From contig JACPIK010000002.1 of NCBI GenBank assembly GCA_016188115.1, forward strand, positions 398,125 through 462,124: a DNA stretch of 64,000 nt, in the 5' to 3' direction. Source of the stretch: Candidatus Woesearchaeota archaeon. Lineage in GTDB: Archaea > Nanobdellota > Nanobdellia > Woesearchaeales > GW2011-AR9. The translations under genes and the position numbers were made by a program. The notes below the pieces were generated by a model. The model had not been told where the DNA came from. It searched no databases and saw only the letters and a program-made list of their open reading frames with translations. Within the stretch, counting starts at the first letter, position 1, and each line of letters opens with the position of its first letter. Shown here in pieces: positions 25,641 to 33,836 of this stretch.

Positions 25641-26174
25641 ATGCCATTTGCTTCAGGACATATTATTGGAGGATATATTCTTGGAAAAATCGCCGAAAAA
25701 GCACGTAAAATTCCTTTTTCACATTATGCGTGGTTCTTTATCATATTCGGCGCGCTTCTTCCTGACGCTGATTTCATACTAGAATGGGTTTTTAACTACG
25801 ACGTTCATCGTACGTTTACTCACAGTCTCTTCTTCGTTATAGTAGCTCCGTTGTGTATTTACCTTTTTTTCAAAATTGTAAAACATAAAGAAGCCCGCAT
25901 TTTTGCCCTTGCTCTAGGATTAGGTATTACTTCGCATTTATTATTAGATGTGGTATCAGATAAAGGAATACCATTTCTCTGGCCTTCAGAGTATCATATC
26001 TCTACCTATAATGGAATCTATCTTGCGCAACCTACACCTTCTTTTCTCGACGCCCCAGCAGAATCATTGCGTCACTTCCTCAAACTTGCAGTACTCGACA
26101 TGGCTTTAGGCACAACATTCTTATTTTATCTGTGGTGGAAGAAGAAATTGGTCTTTTCACAAAAAAGTTCTTAA
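25641..26174 (+). CDS. YdjM-type membrane metal-dependent hydrolase (DUF457-like)
   Basis: 177 residues with four hydrophobic segments. The conserved polar residues of the LexA-binding/YdjM family are present: SGHIIGGYILG near the N-terminus, ALLPDADFI, HRTFTHSLFF (HRxxTHS) and ITSHLLLDVVSDKG (H-LLD). The membrane-embedded His and Asp residues suggest a metal site. Substrates of the family are not established. The upstream region is short and the next gene follows 24 bases later on the same strand. Confidence 0.8.
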   Translation: MPFASGHIIGGYILGKIAEKARKIPFSHYAWFFIIFGALLPDADFILEWVFNYDVHRTFTHSLFFVIVAPLCIYLFFKIVKHKEARIFALALGLGITSHLLLDVVSDKGIPFLWPSEYHISTYNGIYLAQPTPSFLDAPAESLRHFLKLAVLDMALGTTFLFYLWWKKKLVFSQKSS

Positions 26175-26197
26175 AATAGCAACAAAAAAAAAGTTCA

Positions 26198-26854
26198 ATG
26201 AAAAGATTAGCTGAAAATATCGCCGTGCTTGTTGCCCACCATATAGATAATCTGGTATATGGAAACATAGATAACATTCTTGATCCACAAGCTCCAACCG
26301 TTGCATATATTCATGGTGCATGGAGCACGGGTCAATGTGGTCGTGGATTGCTGCGATATCTACGTGCAGAAGGCATTAACACACAAACATTAAGCTATGA
26401 TTTTTACCGCGGCGTAGCAAAATCAGAACCACATCTTGCAGACCAAATTAGAAAAATATCTGACAAGGTAAGCTGCCCTATTGTCATTGTAGGACATAGT
26501 ATGGGTGGAGTTATAGCAACAAGTCTAGCTCAACAAATGGATGAAATTAATGGAAGTGTAAGTCTTGCAGGACCAGTAAGAGGAAACCCTTTGGCATACC
26601 TAACATTACTACAAAGAGAATTAACACCAGACAGCACCTATATTAAAGCACTTCATGCTCGACCATTACGTTGTTCTTCTCTATTTGTTGCAGGAAACAA
26701 AGATATGATTGTACGACCTGACAGAGCTCACTGGTCATTCCCTTATAATAACCACGCAGAGAATGTAAGTATCCCTAATGCAGACCACCTCTCATTGGTA
26801 TCTGAACCAGTATATGAAATAGTTGCAAACTTTGTAAAAAGATTTGAAAGATAG
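26198..26854 (+). CDS. Alpha/beta hydrolase
   Basis: A 218-residue alpha/beta hydrolase, likely an esterase or lipase. YIHGAWSTG provides the HG oxyanion segment, IVIVGHSMGGVIA the nucleophile elbow GHSMGG with the catalytic Ser, LFVAGNKDMIVRP the acid Asp, and NADHLSLVSEP the catalytic His. It follows the YdjM-type gene at 24 bases and overlaps the frame extension of the next gene, suggesting a three-gene unit. The substrate is unknown. Confidence 0.8.
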   Translation: MKRLAENIAVLVAHHIDNLVYGNIDNILDPQAPTVAYIHGAWSTGQCGRGLLRYLRAEGINTQTLSYDFYRGVAKSEPHLADQIRKISDKVSCPIVIVGHSMGGVIATSLAQQMDEINGSVSLAGPVRGNPLAYLTLLQRELTPDSTYIKALHARPLRCSSLFVAGNKDMIVRPDRAHWSFPYNNHAENVSIPNADHLSLVSEPVYEIVANFVKRFER

Positions 26855-26873
26855 AAAAACCAGAAAAATAACC

Positions 26874-27347
26874 ATGAAATCGCTTACCCCTAAAATTATC
26901 ACCTTCCTTGAGCAACACCACATCGACTTCATTCGTAAAGACCACGCACCTACACCAACATCACAGGATTCTGCACGTGAACGCGGTGAACCATTAAAGA
27001 TTGGTGCCAAAGCACTTTTAGTCAAAGCAGATGAAGAATTTATCCTTCTCGTCATTCCTGCTGATCGTAAACTCGACACTAAGAAAGTAAAATCAGTTCT
27101 CAAGACTAAAAATCTACGCTTTGCAACCAAAGAAGAATTGCTTGAAAAAACAGAATTAATTCCAGGCGCAGTACCACCATTTGGAAATCTTATTGGAATT
27201 AACATGATCGTAGACAGCGCATTATTTGAAGAAGAATTCATGGCATTCAATGCTGGATCATTAACAACATCAATTAAGATGAAAACGCAAGATTACAAGA
27301 AAATAGTGCAGCCAAAAATAGATTCCATTTCTATACTAGAAAACTAA
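26874..27347 (+). CDS. YbaK/ProX-type aminoacyl-tRNA deacylase
   Basis: A 157-residue YbaK-domain protein that would hydrolyse mischarged aminoacyl-tRNA in trans. Visible features are the N-terminal ITFLEQHHIDFIRKDH, RGEPLKIGAKALLVK (with the family Lys), LVIPADRKLDTKKV, the substrate-loop block LIPGAVPPFGN and FNAGSLTTSIKM at the end. I start at the ATG at 26874 because the ten upstream codons overlap the hydrolase gene. Residue specificity (Cys, Pro or other) is not deducible. Confidence 0.8.
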   Translation: MKSLTPKIITFLEQHHIDFIRKDHAPTPTSQDSARERGEPLKIGAKALLVKADEEFILLVIPADRKLDTKKVKSVLKTKNLRFATKEELLEKTELIPGAVPPFGNLIGINMIVDSALFEEEFMAFNAGSLTTSIKMKTQDYKKIVQPKIDSISILEN

Positions 27348-27461
27348 TTAGAGGTCTTTTTCCATTCACATTAAAATGACTAAAACGAAGCAACTAAAAT
27401 CGTACCCAACATTTTATAAAATATAGACTTTTTTTACAGACAACAACGGAAGGTACAACTT

Positions 27462-28145
27462 ATGACACACAAAGAACAACCAAACCAAACCAAAGATACT
27501 ATTCACAAAACAGACCTTGCAAGTATCCATTATACTGGCACGCTAGAAGATGGAACTGTTTTTGACTCATCAGAAGGCCGTAATCCTCTTCAATTTGAAG
27601 TTGGCGCAGGCCAAGTCATTCCTGGTTTTGAAAATGCTGTTGAAGGCATGAAGCTCAACCAAGAAAAAAGCGTCACTATTCCCGCAGCACAAGCATACGG
27701 AGAACATAAAGAAGAGCTACTTAAAGAAATTCCCCGCGCCGCATTACCAAAAGACGGACCTGAACCTCAAGTAGGTATGCAACTATTAGTTCATGCGCCA
27801 ACGGGTCAACGCTTTCCTGCCATGATTGCTAAAGTCGATGCAGATAATGTCACTCTTGATCTTAACCATCCACTCGCAGGCAAAGATTTAACTTTCAAAA
27901 TCAAACTTGTTGGTATCAACGAACCACTCGTCGAAGAAGAAATGCCTGAAGGAAGTTGTTGTAGTGAAGATGGCACCTGCGACGAAGAGGGCGAATGCGC
28001 TGATGATGAAAACTGTGAAGAAGAAATGGGTGCCTGCTGCAAACCTAAAGAAGCTCACGGCGAATCAAAAAAAGCATGTTGCAAAGAAAAAAGTGGTAAA
28101 CCTGCCGGCGGATGCGGTAACGGCGGTTGCGGTTGCAAACACTAA
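27462..28145 (+). CDS. FKBP-type prolyl isomerase with SlyD-like insert and Cys-rich metal-binding tail
   Basis: Peptidyl-prolyl isomerase and chaperone. The FKBP core has IHYTGTLEDGTVFDSS, GAGQVIPGFENAVEGM and the IF (insert-in-flap) domain from EHKEELLKEIPRAAL to VDADNVTLDLNHPLAG, then LTFKIKLVGI. This is the short archaeal/SlyD layout. The last 65 residues contain about 15 cysteines in CC, CxxxC and GCGC clusters, suited to binding Zn, Ni or Cu. A TATA-like TTTATAAAATATAG precedes the gene by about 40 bases. The metal role is inferred from the tail. Confidence 0.9.
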   Translation: MTHKEQPNQTKDTIHKTDLASIHYTGTLEDGTVFDSSEGRNPLQFEVGAGQVIPGFENAVEGMKLNQEKSVTIPAAQAYGEHKEELLKEIPRAALPKDGPEPQVGMQLLVHAPTGQRFPAMIAKVDADNVTLDLNHPLAGKDLTFKIKLVGINEPLVEEEMPEGSCCSEDGTCDEEGECADDENCEEEMGACCKPKEAHGESKKACCKEKSGKPAGGCGNGGCGCKH

Positions 28146-28148
28146 GAG

Positions 28149-28745
28149 ATGAATAAATTTCTTACCATTTTATTTTGTATTTCTTTTACTCTTTTTATCT
28201 TACTCTTCTCATATAAAACCGTTCTTGCGCTTACACCAACTACACCCGCGCAACAACAAACCATTGATTGGCTCTACAACCAAAATACCACTAACATCCC
28301 CCCATATACTACAGTGCAACAAAGCCACTTAGAAGATGTTAAAAGAGTGATGTTCAGAGTAGATATAGCGTTTTATAGTTGTATTATGGTTATAACATTT
28401 ATTCTGCTGATACTCTTACAAAAGAAAAAAGAGGGAACAAAAAATATCCTTCATCTAATTCGCGCAGCAAGTATAAGTTCAAGTATTTTTATCCTCTCCA
28501 TCATCCTGTTTTTAAGTATTAGTTTTAACTACCTCTTCACTATTTTCCATCAAATCTTTTTCCCACAGGGGAACTGGCAATTTGACGCAGATTCATTATT
28601 GATACAAACATTTCCGATTGAATTTTTTAGCAATATTGGAATACATATTTTTGGAACTGCATTGATTCTTGCTGTAGCACCGTTTATAATCCTAAAAATT
28701 CGAGAAAGAGTTGGAGAAATATCTAAACCAAAGAGCAATATGTAA
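28149..28745 (+). CDS. Membrane protein, 198 residues
   Basis: Four hydrophobic segments are visible (about residues 3-25, 78-98, 110-135 and 160-182), with a soluble loop between the first two (TPAQQQTIDWLYNQN). The N-terminal segment could be a signal peptide cleaved after VLA. It starts four bases after the FKBP stop, so it is likely in that operon. No family recognised. Confidence 0.6.
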   Translation: MNKFLTILFCISFTLFILLFSYKTVLALTPTTPAQQQTIDWLYNQNTTNIPPYTTVQQSHLEDVKRVMFRVDIAFYSCIMVITFILLILLQKKKEGTKNILHLIRAASISSSIFILSIILFLSISFNYLFTIFHQIFFPQGNWQFDADSLLIQTFPIEFFSNIGIHIFGTALILAVAPFIILKIRERVGEISKPKSNM

Positions 28746-28832
28746 GACATAAGAAACCAACACATAGCTCATTCTTTTATTAGAATTCCACAAAAAGAAA
28801 CATTTATTACCTTTATCTTTCTTTAGACAAAT

Positions 28833-29069
28833 ATGGTTTCCCCGTTTCGTGCATTGAAAGCCTGGGTTATTGTACTCATTAGTCTTTCGATTATACTTTT
28901 GATTATCTTTTTGAGTCTCCCGATAATTCTGATAGTGTTAAGCATCGTCATTATCCTCGTTGTACTTGGTTTTATATGGCGTAAAATACACAATGCAATT
29001 GGTCCACGACCACCACAGCGCAAAGAAAAAACACAAGTACTCGACGCAGAATATAAAATCAAGAAATGA
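28833..29069 (+). CDS. Small membrane protein with basic tail
   Basis: 78 residues; a long hydrophobic stretch (about 10-48) that could form two helices, then a basic Pro-rich tail RPPQRKEKTQ. The stop overlaps an in-frame upstream ATG of the TPI gene, so the two are probably coupled. A TATA-like TTTATTACC lies about 30 bases upstream. Function unknown. Confidence 0.55.
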   Translation: MVSPFRALKAWVIVLISLSIILLIIFLSLPIILIVLSIVIILVVLGFIWRKIHNAIGPRPPQRKEKTQVLDAEYKIKK

Positions 29070-29083
29070 GGTCCTTTTCTTAC

Positions 29084-29755
29084 ATGAACAAAACACTCAT
29101 TCTCATCAATTGTAAAACCTATCCACAAATACAAGCTACCAAAAGTATCAAATTTGCAAAATCTCTAAGTAGCATAAAATCTTTACAATACCAAATCGCA
29201 CTTGCACCAACTATTCCAACATTGGCATATGTAAGACAAACCGTTTCTCTTCCTCTCTTTGCTCAACATGTTGATCCTATTGAAAACGGACCACACACCG
29301 GACATATTAGTGTCGATGAACTATCTGCACTCGGTATAACAGGAGTTATTCTTAACCATTCTGAACGGCCACTTCCTTTCACTATAATTAAAAAAACTGT
29401 CGAACTGTGTAGAAAAAGAAAACTCAGTATCGTACTTTGCGCCTCGACTCTTGCACAAGTCCAAAAGTTCGCACCACTTCTCCCAGACTATATTGCCTAC
29501 GAACCTGCAGCATTGATTGGAAAAAACATTTCCGTAACTGACGCACAGCCAAAAATTCTTCGACAAGCCCATGACACAGTACGAATTTTAAGTCCAAAAA
29601 CAAAATTACTCTGCGGAGCAGGCATACATTCTCATAGCGACATCACTCACGCCAAAGCAATGGGATACCAAGGAGTATTGTTAAGTCATGCCATCGTCAC
29701 TGCGCATAATCCAAAACAAGCTCTTCTCCAATTATTAGAAATGGTGTTGGTCTAA
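29084..29755 (+). CDS. tpiA: Triosephosphate isomerase, archaeal type
   Basis: Interconverts dihydroxyacetone phosphate and glyceraldehyde 3-phosphate. At about 223 residues it is the short archaeal form. Key residues are Asn-Lys in LINCKTY, the electrophile His in LNHSERP, the catalytic Glu in IAYEPAALIG, and the phosphate loop LLCGAGIHS and GVLLSHAIV. I prefer the ATG at 29084, which places LINCKTY at the usual distance, over the ATG at 29066 that overlaps the preceding gene. A large hairpin follows the stop. Confidence 0.9.
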   Translation: MNKTLILINCKTYPQIQATKSIKFAKSLSSIKSLQYQIALAPTIPTLAYVRQTVSLPLFAQHVDPIENGPHTGHISVDELSALGITGVILNHSERPLPFTIIKKTVELCRKRKLSIVLCASTLAQVQKFAPLLPDYIAYEPAALIGKNISVTDAQPKILRQAHDTVRILSPKTKLLCGAGIHSHSDITHAKAMGYQGVLLSHAIVTAHNPKQALLQLLEMVLV

Positions 29756-29789
29756 GACCACGAACAAAGTCCGTAAATTGATTTTTCAC

Positions 29790-29890
29790 CATTTCTAATT
29801 CGAAAATCTGTTCAAAGATGAGGTGCGGAAAAACCATGGACGAAATCCGTGGTTAGCACCGAATGAACAGATTTTCGTTATTAGGAAAAT
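29790..29890 (+). ncRNA. Long three-tier hairpin RNA candidate downstream of tpiA
   Basis: An imperfect hairpin of about 100 bases. Outer stem: ATTTCTAAT with ATTAGGAAAT. Middle: CGAAAATCTGTTCA (29801) with TGAACAGATTTTCG (about 29863), 14 consecutive pairs. Inner: GGTGC with GCACC and ACCATGGA with TCCGTGGT around a CGAAA loop. AAGATGAGG forms an internal loop. It is far longer than a simple terminator and contains no ORF. It could be a structured 3' UTR, an independent RNA or an inverted-repeat remnant. Confidence 0.6.
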
Positions 29891-30021
29891 AGGAAATAAA
29901 GACCAAGTGCAAACAGTAGAAGAATAGTTAAAAGTGATTATAAAAATAGTTATATCGCAGCATATACTTTTCCAAATTTGTCAGAACGATTATATACTTC
30001 AACTCGTTGTAAATTAATTAC

Positions 30022-31131
30022 ATGGCGAGATTTGTTTCTTCACTCTACCCATTAGGGTTAGGCGCCTTACTTTTAATAGGTGACGAGAATAATAGTAATA
30101 ATTATAGCCACCAAATCACTCCCTCTCAAACAGGTTCATCTTCGTTACAAGAAAGTAGACCTAGATCAGAAGATACAAATACTCCAACAACGACAACAAC
30201 CCCAACACCGGCAATAGAGAAACTTCCACAACCCACTACTCCAGTCTCACCTTTTCTTAAAACGACATCTGTTGAACCTGACACCATACCTACCAATTTA
30301 GGTTTGCTAGTCAAGTGTTTTGATAGTAATATTGGAACAATGCGTTTTGCGGGTGATTATGCCGTTATTGTACCTCGATTAGTAGACAATGTACCGCACA
30401 TAGTCAAAGAAACAAAACTCGAACAATATGAACTAATACCGCCCCCGCCAGAATCCCTTTATACAAAGACCTTAGAAACGAGATTACAAGCGTGGACAGT
30501 ATATCTTAGTCTTACCGTACAACCTGAAAGAGAAAGCGGTTTAGCTTGTTTTAATAAATATGGAAAAACATATCATGCTCCTACAGCAACATCACTTAAT
30601 GAGAGATTAAAATCTGCGATTAAAGGGACATATGATACACTCAAACTGAAAGTATCTGGATCCATGGATACAATTATCGACCAACTGCATGATCCTCAAA
30701 GTTACCCAGTAGAAGAAGGAGCACAACAAGATCCACGCCTGGTCATTATCCCTTGGACGCATGACTGGTTCAATTACGACCGTCGTTTTGGATTACAACA
30801 TCTAAAAGTCAACATTGTAAACAAAAAACCAATACCTGGAAGCAATCCAAAAGACTACCAAAAAATCAAACAACCAAAAACACAATCAGTTACATACACT
30901 CTTTCTCCTACCGTGGACGTAACAGAACTATGTTATTGTGGACAAGCAAATGAAGAAGCCAGAGACCAATACAGTGATAACCTATTACAAAACACACCAA
31001 AAGCACAACGTGAGCATCTTGCAGAAAGACTTGGTCGTTTGGAAGACAATGGCTGTCAAGCATCCGCATTAGAATATCAACAGTTTCCCCTCTTTGATAT
31101 ATTTTGTTCTAGACTTATTGAGAAAGAATAA
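30022..31131 (+). CDS. Probable exported or membrane-anchored protein with Thr/Pro linker
   Basis: 369 residues. The N-terminus MARFVSSLYPLGLGALLLIG has a short hydrophobic stretch that may be a weak signal or anchor. Residues about 25-85 are Ser/Thr/Pro-rich, a typical extracellular linker. The remaining 280 residues are globular with Tyr/Trp-rich segments (LQAWTVYLSLTVQPERESG, VIIPWTHDWFNYDRRFG) and paired cysteines CYCGQANEE. No family recognised. A TATA-like TTATATAC about 25 bases upstream supports its own promoter. Confidence 0.55.
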   Translation: MARFVSSLYPLGLGALLLIGDENNSNNYSHQITPSQTGSSSLQESRPRSEDTNTPTTTTTPTPAIEKLPQPTTPVSPFLKTTSVEPDTIPTNLGLLVKCFDSNIGTMRFAGDYAVIVPRLVDNVPHIVKETKLEQYELIPPPPESLYTKTLETRLQAWTVYLSLTVQPERESGLACFNKYGKTYHAPTATSLNERLKSAIKGTYDTLKLKVSGSMDTIIDQLHDPQSYPVEEGAQQDPRLVIIPWTHDWFNYDRRFGLQHLKVNIVNKKPIPGSNPKDYQKIKQPKTQSVTYTLSPTVDVTELCYCGQANEEARDQYSDNLLQNTPKAQREHLAERLGRLEDNGCQASALEYQQFPLFDIFCSRLIEKE

Positions 31132-31136
31132 GAAAA

Positions 31137-31694
31137 TTAAGAAACCGTCACATACATCTTCTGCACGGTACCGTACGTCACTAAATTTCCATCTAAACGA
31201 GTTAACACTTTAACTGTAAAAACATACTGACCAACTTTGGCAGTCTCATCTGGAGCCACAAATATAGATTTTTTGTCGTGTTGATTTTCTTTGAGTGTAA
31301 AACTTTCTGTATCATAACTTACCCAACGTAAAGCTCGTTCTAACTCGCCTTGAGCAGAAATCTCATTTCCTGATCCATCAAGAAGCTTAACCGGCTGAAC
31401 CGAAATTTCAAAAGAAGTATCTTCGGGATAAATATTCAGCACCCCTACACCAAACGCATGGACTTGTCCTCGTTCCACTTTTGCAGTATGAAAAGGCAGT
31501 GCAACTTGTTTGCCTTGATCAACCACCATATCTTCAATAGCTTGAATAGTGCGTGCATCGAGCTGGGCTTTTGTGTCTTCAGCTTGTGTGACAAACTTAT
31601 AGAGAAGAGTTACTCCACCGCTTAGAATAACCACCGAAATAATAACTACAACTAACGTATTAAGCGACAACTCAATTGATCCTTTGTGATTCAT
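31137..31694 (-). CDS. Class III (type IV pilin-like) secreted protein
   Basis: The N-terminus MNHKGSIELSLNTLVVVIIS is a class III signal: a short basic leader, KG|S cleavage site, then the hydrophobic assembly helix with Glu at mature position 3. The 150-residue mature domain is beta-rich (FEISVQPVKLLDGSGNEIS, VGQYVFTVKVLT). It would be processed by the prepilin peptidase encoded 1 kb upstream and packed into a pilus or archaellum-like fibre, or act as a minor pilin. It is last in a four-gene minus-strand cluster. Confidence 0.8.
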   Translation of the reverse strand: MNHKGSIELSLNTLVVVIISVVILSGGVTLLYKFVTQAEDTKAQLDARTIQAIEDMVVDQGKQVALPFHTAKVERGQVHAFGVGVLNIYPEDTSFEISVQPVKLLDGSGNEISAQGELERALRWVSYDTESFTLKENQHDKKSIFVAPDETAKVGQYVFTVKVLTRLDGNLVTYGTVQKMYVTVS

Positions 31695-31715
31695 GGGAAA
31701 AGAAAAAATAAAAGC

Positions 31716-31985
31716 TTATTTGCCTAAAATTTCATACTCACGTACAATAATCAATCTGAAGAGTAAGAGAAGTACTGCACCTGAGATCATAAACCATATC
31801 CCAGCAGTAAATGTATTACTTGTCAATGATTGATACATTCCCCACGCCATCATGATAAATCCAAGCCAAAGGAACTTATCCAATACTAACTTCATAATCT
31901 CAAACTCTTGAGATTCTGTCATCTGCCTTTTTCCCGAAGGATGACTTGGGAAACGAGGAAGTGAATTTGATTTTTTTGATGTCAT
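31716..31985 (-). CDS. Small membrane protein in the pilin cluster
   Basis: 89 residues: a basic Ser/Pro-rich N-terminal tail (SNSLPRFPSHPSGKRQMTES) and two hydrophobic helices (about residues 33-48 and 55-77), ending REYEILGK. It lies between two pilin genes with gaps of 11 and 21 bases, so it is in the same operon and may be a membrane platform or assembly accessory. Family not recognised. Confidence 0.6.
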   Translation of the reverse strand: MTSKKSNSLPRFPSHPSGKRQMTESQEFEIMKLVLDKFLWLGFIMMAWGMYQSLTSNTFTAGIWFMISGAVLLLLFRLIIVREYEILGK

Positions 31986-31996
31986 TTGTATATCAC

Positions 31997-32566
31997 CTAT
32001 CCTACTTTAACAAAAAATGTTTTTGAAGCATACGGTTTAGGGTCAGCGCCTTTCATAACTTCAACTTTGTAAAGATAACTACCAAATTTATCGGGAGCAG
32101 TCATCGAAAAAGGGAACGGCTCCCCTTGACCTGGTCCAAGACTATGAGCTGTTGAATCCCAATCCATCCCAGCTGTAAATGCTGAATCAGCAGAACCAAA
32201 AGTTTGAACCTGGCCAGGTTCAAATGCCACAAATTGATTATTTTGGCTATTTACACGAACGGAAAATCGAACACTAAACTCAGCAGGAACATCGCCGACA
32301 TTCTTAACTCCAACACCATCTACTTTTTCTTGACCACGTTCAAGAGACAATGTGTCTTGAGGAAAATAAAGAGGATCATTTGACTTAGCGATACTCGTCT
32401 TAAGTTTATCAGCTGTTCCTTTAAATGCAGTATCAGTAAGACCTTCACCTTGATCAAAAATATTCTGAACAAAACCTAAACCAAGACCCAGTACAATAAA
32501 CGCAATAACAACAATAACGATTGATTGAATAGAAAGTTCCAATGACCCTTTCTTTGTGAATCTCAT
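31997..32566 (-). CDS. Class III (type IV pilin-like) secreted protein, second paralogue
   Basis: MRFTKKGSLELSIQSIVIVV is a class III signal with KKG|SLELS cleavage and a long hydrophobic helix to about residue 30. The mature part has a GVGVKNVGDVPAEFSVRFSV core like the companion pilin (both contain the ERGQ...GVGV block), so the two are paralogues. A GAGGTG ribosome site precedes the ATG. It is encoded between the prepilin peptidase and the small membrane protein. Confidence 0.8.
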   Translation of the reverse strand: MRFTKKGSLELSIQSIVIVVIAFIVLGLGLGFVQNIFDQGEGLTDTAFKGTADKLKTSIAKSNDPLYFPQDTLSLERGQEKVDGVGVKNVGDVPAEFSVRFSVRVNSQNNQFVAFEPGQVQTFGSADSAFTAGMDWDSTAHSLGPGQGEPFPFSMTAPDKFGSYLYKVEVMKGADPKPYASKTFFVKVG

Positions 32567-32714
32567 AGTACACCTCTTTTTTTACAATACCAATTTAGCG
32601 AAAATCTAAACTGCTTTTTTAACACCTAGTATACAAGCATTATTTTCGGGTATAAAAAGGTTACTAAAAAACAAACCCGAGAACAAACCAGAAACATACC
32701 AGAGAACCATTTAA

Positions 32715-33569
32715 TTAGAACAAAAATGTAAGCAACGCTTCAAACGAGACATCTTTCACCAATAAGAACACCACATATGCTATGAGAAAACTCGGAACAA
32801 ATGGCACTCCCTCTTTGATAATAATATGCTTAATTTTTTTTGTTTTTTCTAACTCCTGTAATTCCAGCAAATCCTCCCGTTGTAATTCTTTAGGCTCCAT
32901 AACTACTTTCGTCCCTACTTTGATCTCAAACGCAAGCCAATCACCTTCAGTTGCATGCAAAGGTGAAATTGATTTTTGAAAACAGGTCTTCTCCACAACA
33001 CTTACAAAGAGCAAAAAGAACGTAAGAAACAGTGGAATCGGAACTAATATCCATAACAATGAAACAAAGACACTTCCTACCATCAACAATACTGTCGCAA
33101 TCAATACCAAAACTATAAGCACGCGCTGTGATTCAAACAAAGCGAACAACGCAGGTTTAACATTTTTCCATCTTTTAATCGCAAGCCCAAACATCCACAA
33201 TGCACCATAAATTGCACCAAGCACCATAACTAACACAAAATAAAGCAAAATATCCCACGATGCAATGCTCCAAGGATATGTCAATCCAATTACCACTCCC
33301 ATCCCCATCAACAATTTAGCATCAGCACCACCCCACTGACGTGAGTAGTACAAACCTAACGAAAGCAAACAGAAAACAGCAAACCCAAAGGCTCCGCTAA
33401 TCAAAACAGACCAACCTTGTTCAAAAGAAAACAACACTCGAATTCCTGCAACCCCCAATAAAAATGCATAACTTATCCAATCAGGAACCTCACGCGTACG
33501 TACATCGCAGTAAGACGCTATCGCCAGAGCAAATACAGAAAGCGGAATAAAGAGTAAATCAATGTTCAT
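32715..33569 (-). CDS. Prepilin / preflagellin peptidase (PibD-like aspartyl protease)
   Basis: Membrane aspartyl protease that cleaves class III signal peptides. The two catalytic aspartates are in SYCDVRTREVPDW (about residues 20-32) and GGADAKLLMGMG (about 80-91, the GxGD/GGAD motif), on cytoplasmic ends of helices. There are about six hydrophobic segments, and a soluble loop of about 90 residues rich in Lys/Glu before the last helix. The two pilin genes downstream on the same strand are the obvious substrates. No secretion ATPase or TadC-type platform is in the window. Confidence 0.85.
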   Translation of the reverse strand: MNIDLLFIPLSVFALAIASYCDVRTREVPDWISYAFLLGVAGIRVLFSFEQGWSVLISGAFGFAVFCLLSLGLYYSRQWGGADAKLLMGMGVVIGLTYPWSIASWDILLYFVLVMVLGAIYGALWMFGLAIKRWKNVKPALFALFESQRVLIVLVLIATVLLMVGSVFVSLLWILVPIPLFLTFFLLFVSVVEKTCFQKSISPLHATEGDWLAFEIKVGTKVVMEPKELQREDLLELQELEKTKKIKHIIIKEGVPFVPSFLIAYVVFLLVKDVSFEALLTFLF

Positions 33570-33653
33570 TCTAAGTTCAACTCAAGCTATTTTCTTAAAT
33601 TTATCCATTCCAAGAGGCAAACTCTTTTATATCTCACCACCATTATCCTCAAC

Positions 33654-33797
33654 ATGATCTCTCTAAACCTACTTATTTCTATCATCACTATCATAATGGG
33701 AATCTGCGTTATTGTACTTCCACGTTTCTTACGCTATATTGTCGGATTTTATCTTATCATTACCGGACTTTTATCGTTATTACTCTACTTTCTCTAA
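33654..33797 (+). CDS. DUF3096-like small membrane protein, 47 residues
   Basis: The frame reads MISLNLLISIITIIMGICVI then VLPRFLRYIVGFYLIITG and LLSLLLYFL, two membrane helices around a P-R-F-L-R-Y-I turn. This two-helix pattern matches the DUF3096 family of tiny membrane proteins found in archaea and bacteria. A TATA-like TTTATATC lies about 25 bases upstream of the ATG. It lies between two minus-strand genes. Function unknown. Confidence 0.7.
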   Translation: MISLNLLISIITIIMGICVIVLPRFLRYIVGFYLIITGLLSLLLYFL

Positions 33798-33836
33798 AAG
33801 AAACAAATGAAAATTCAATTCTGAAAAGCTATTTAG

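Noticed and set aside
29066-29083. TPI start at the ATG overlapping the previous gene
   Set aside because: Gives six extra residues before the conserved LINCKTY strand; the ATG at 29084 fits the family better, though the first is not impossible.
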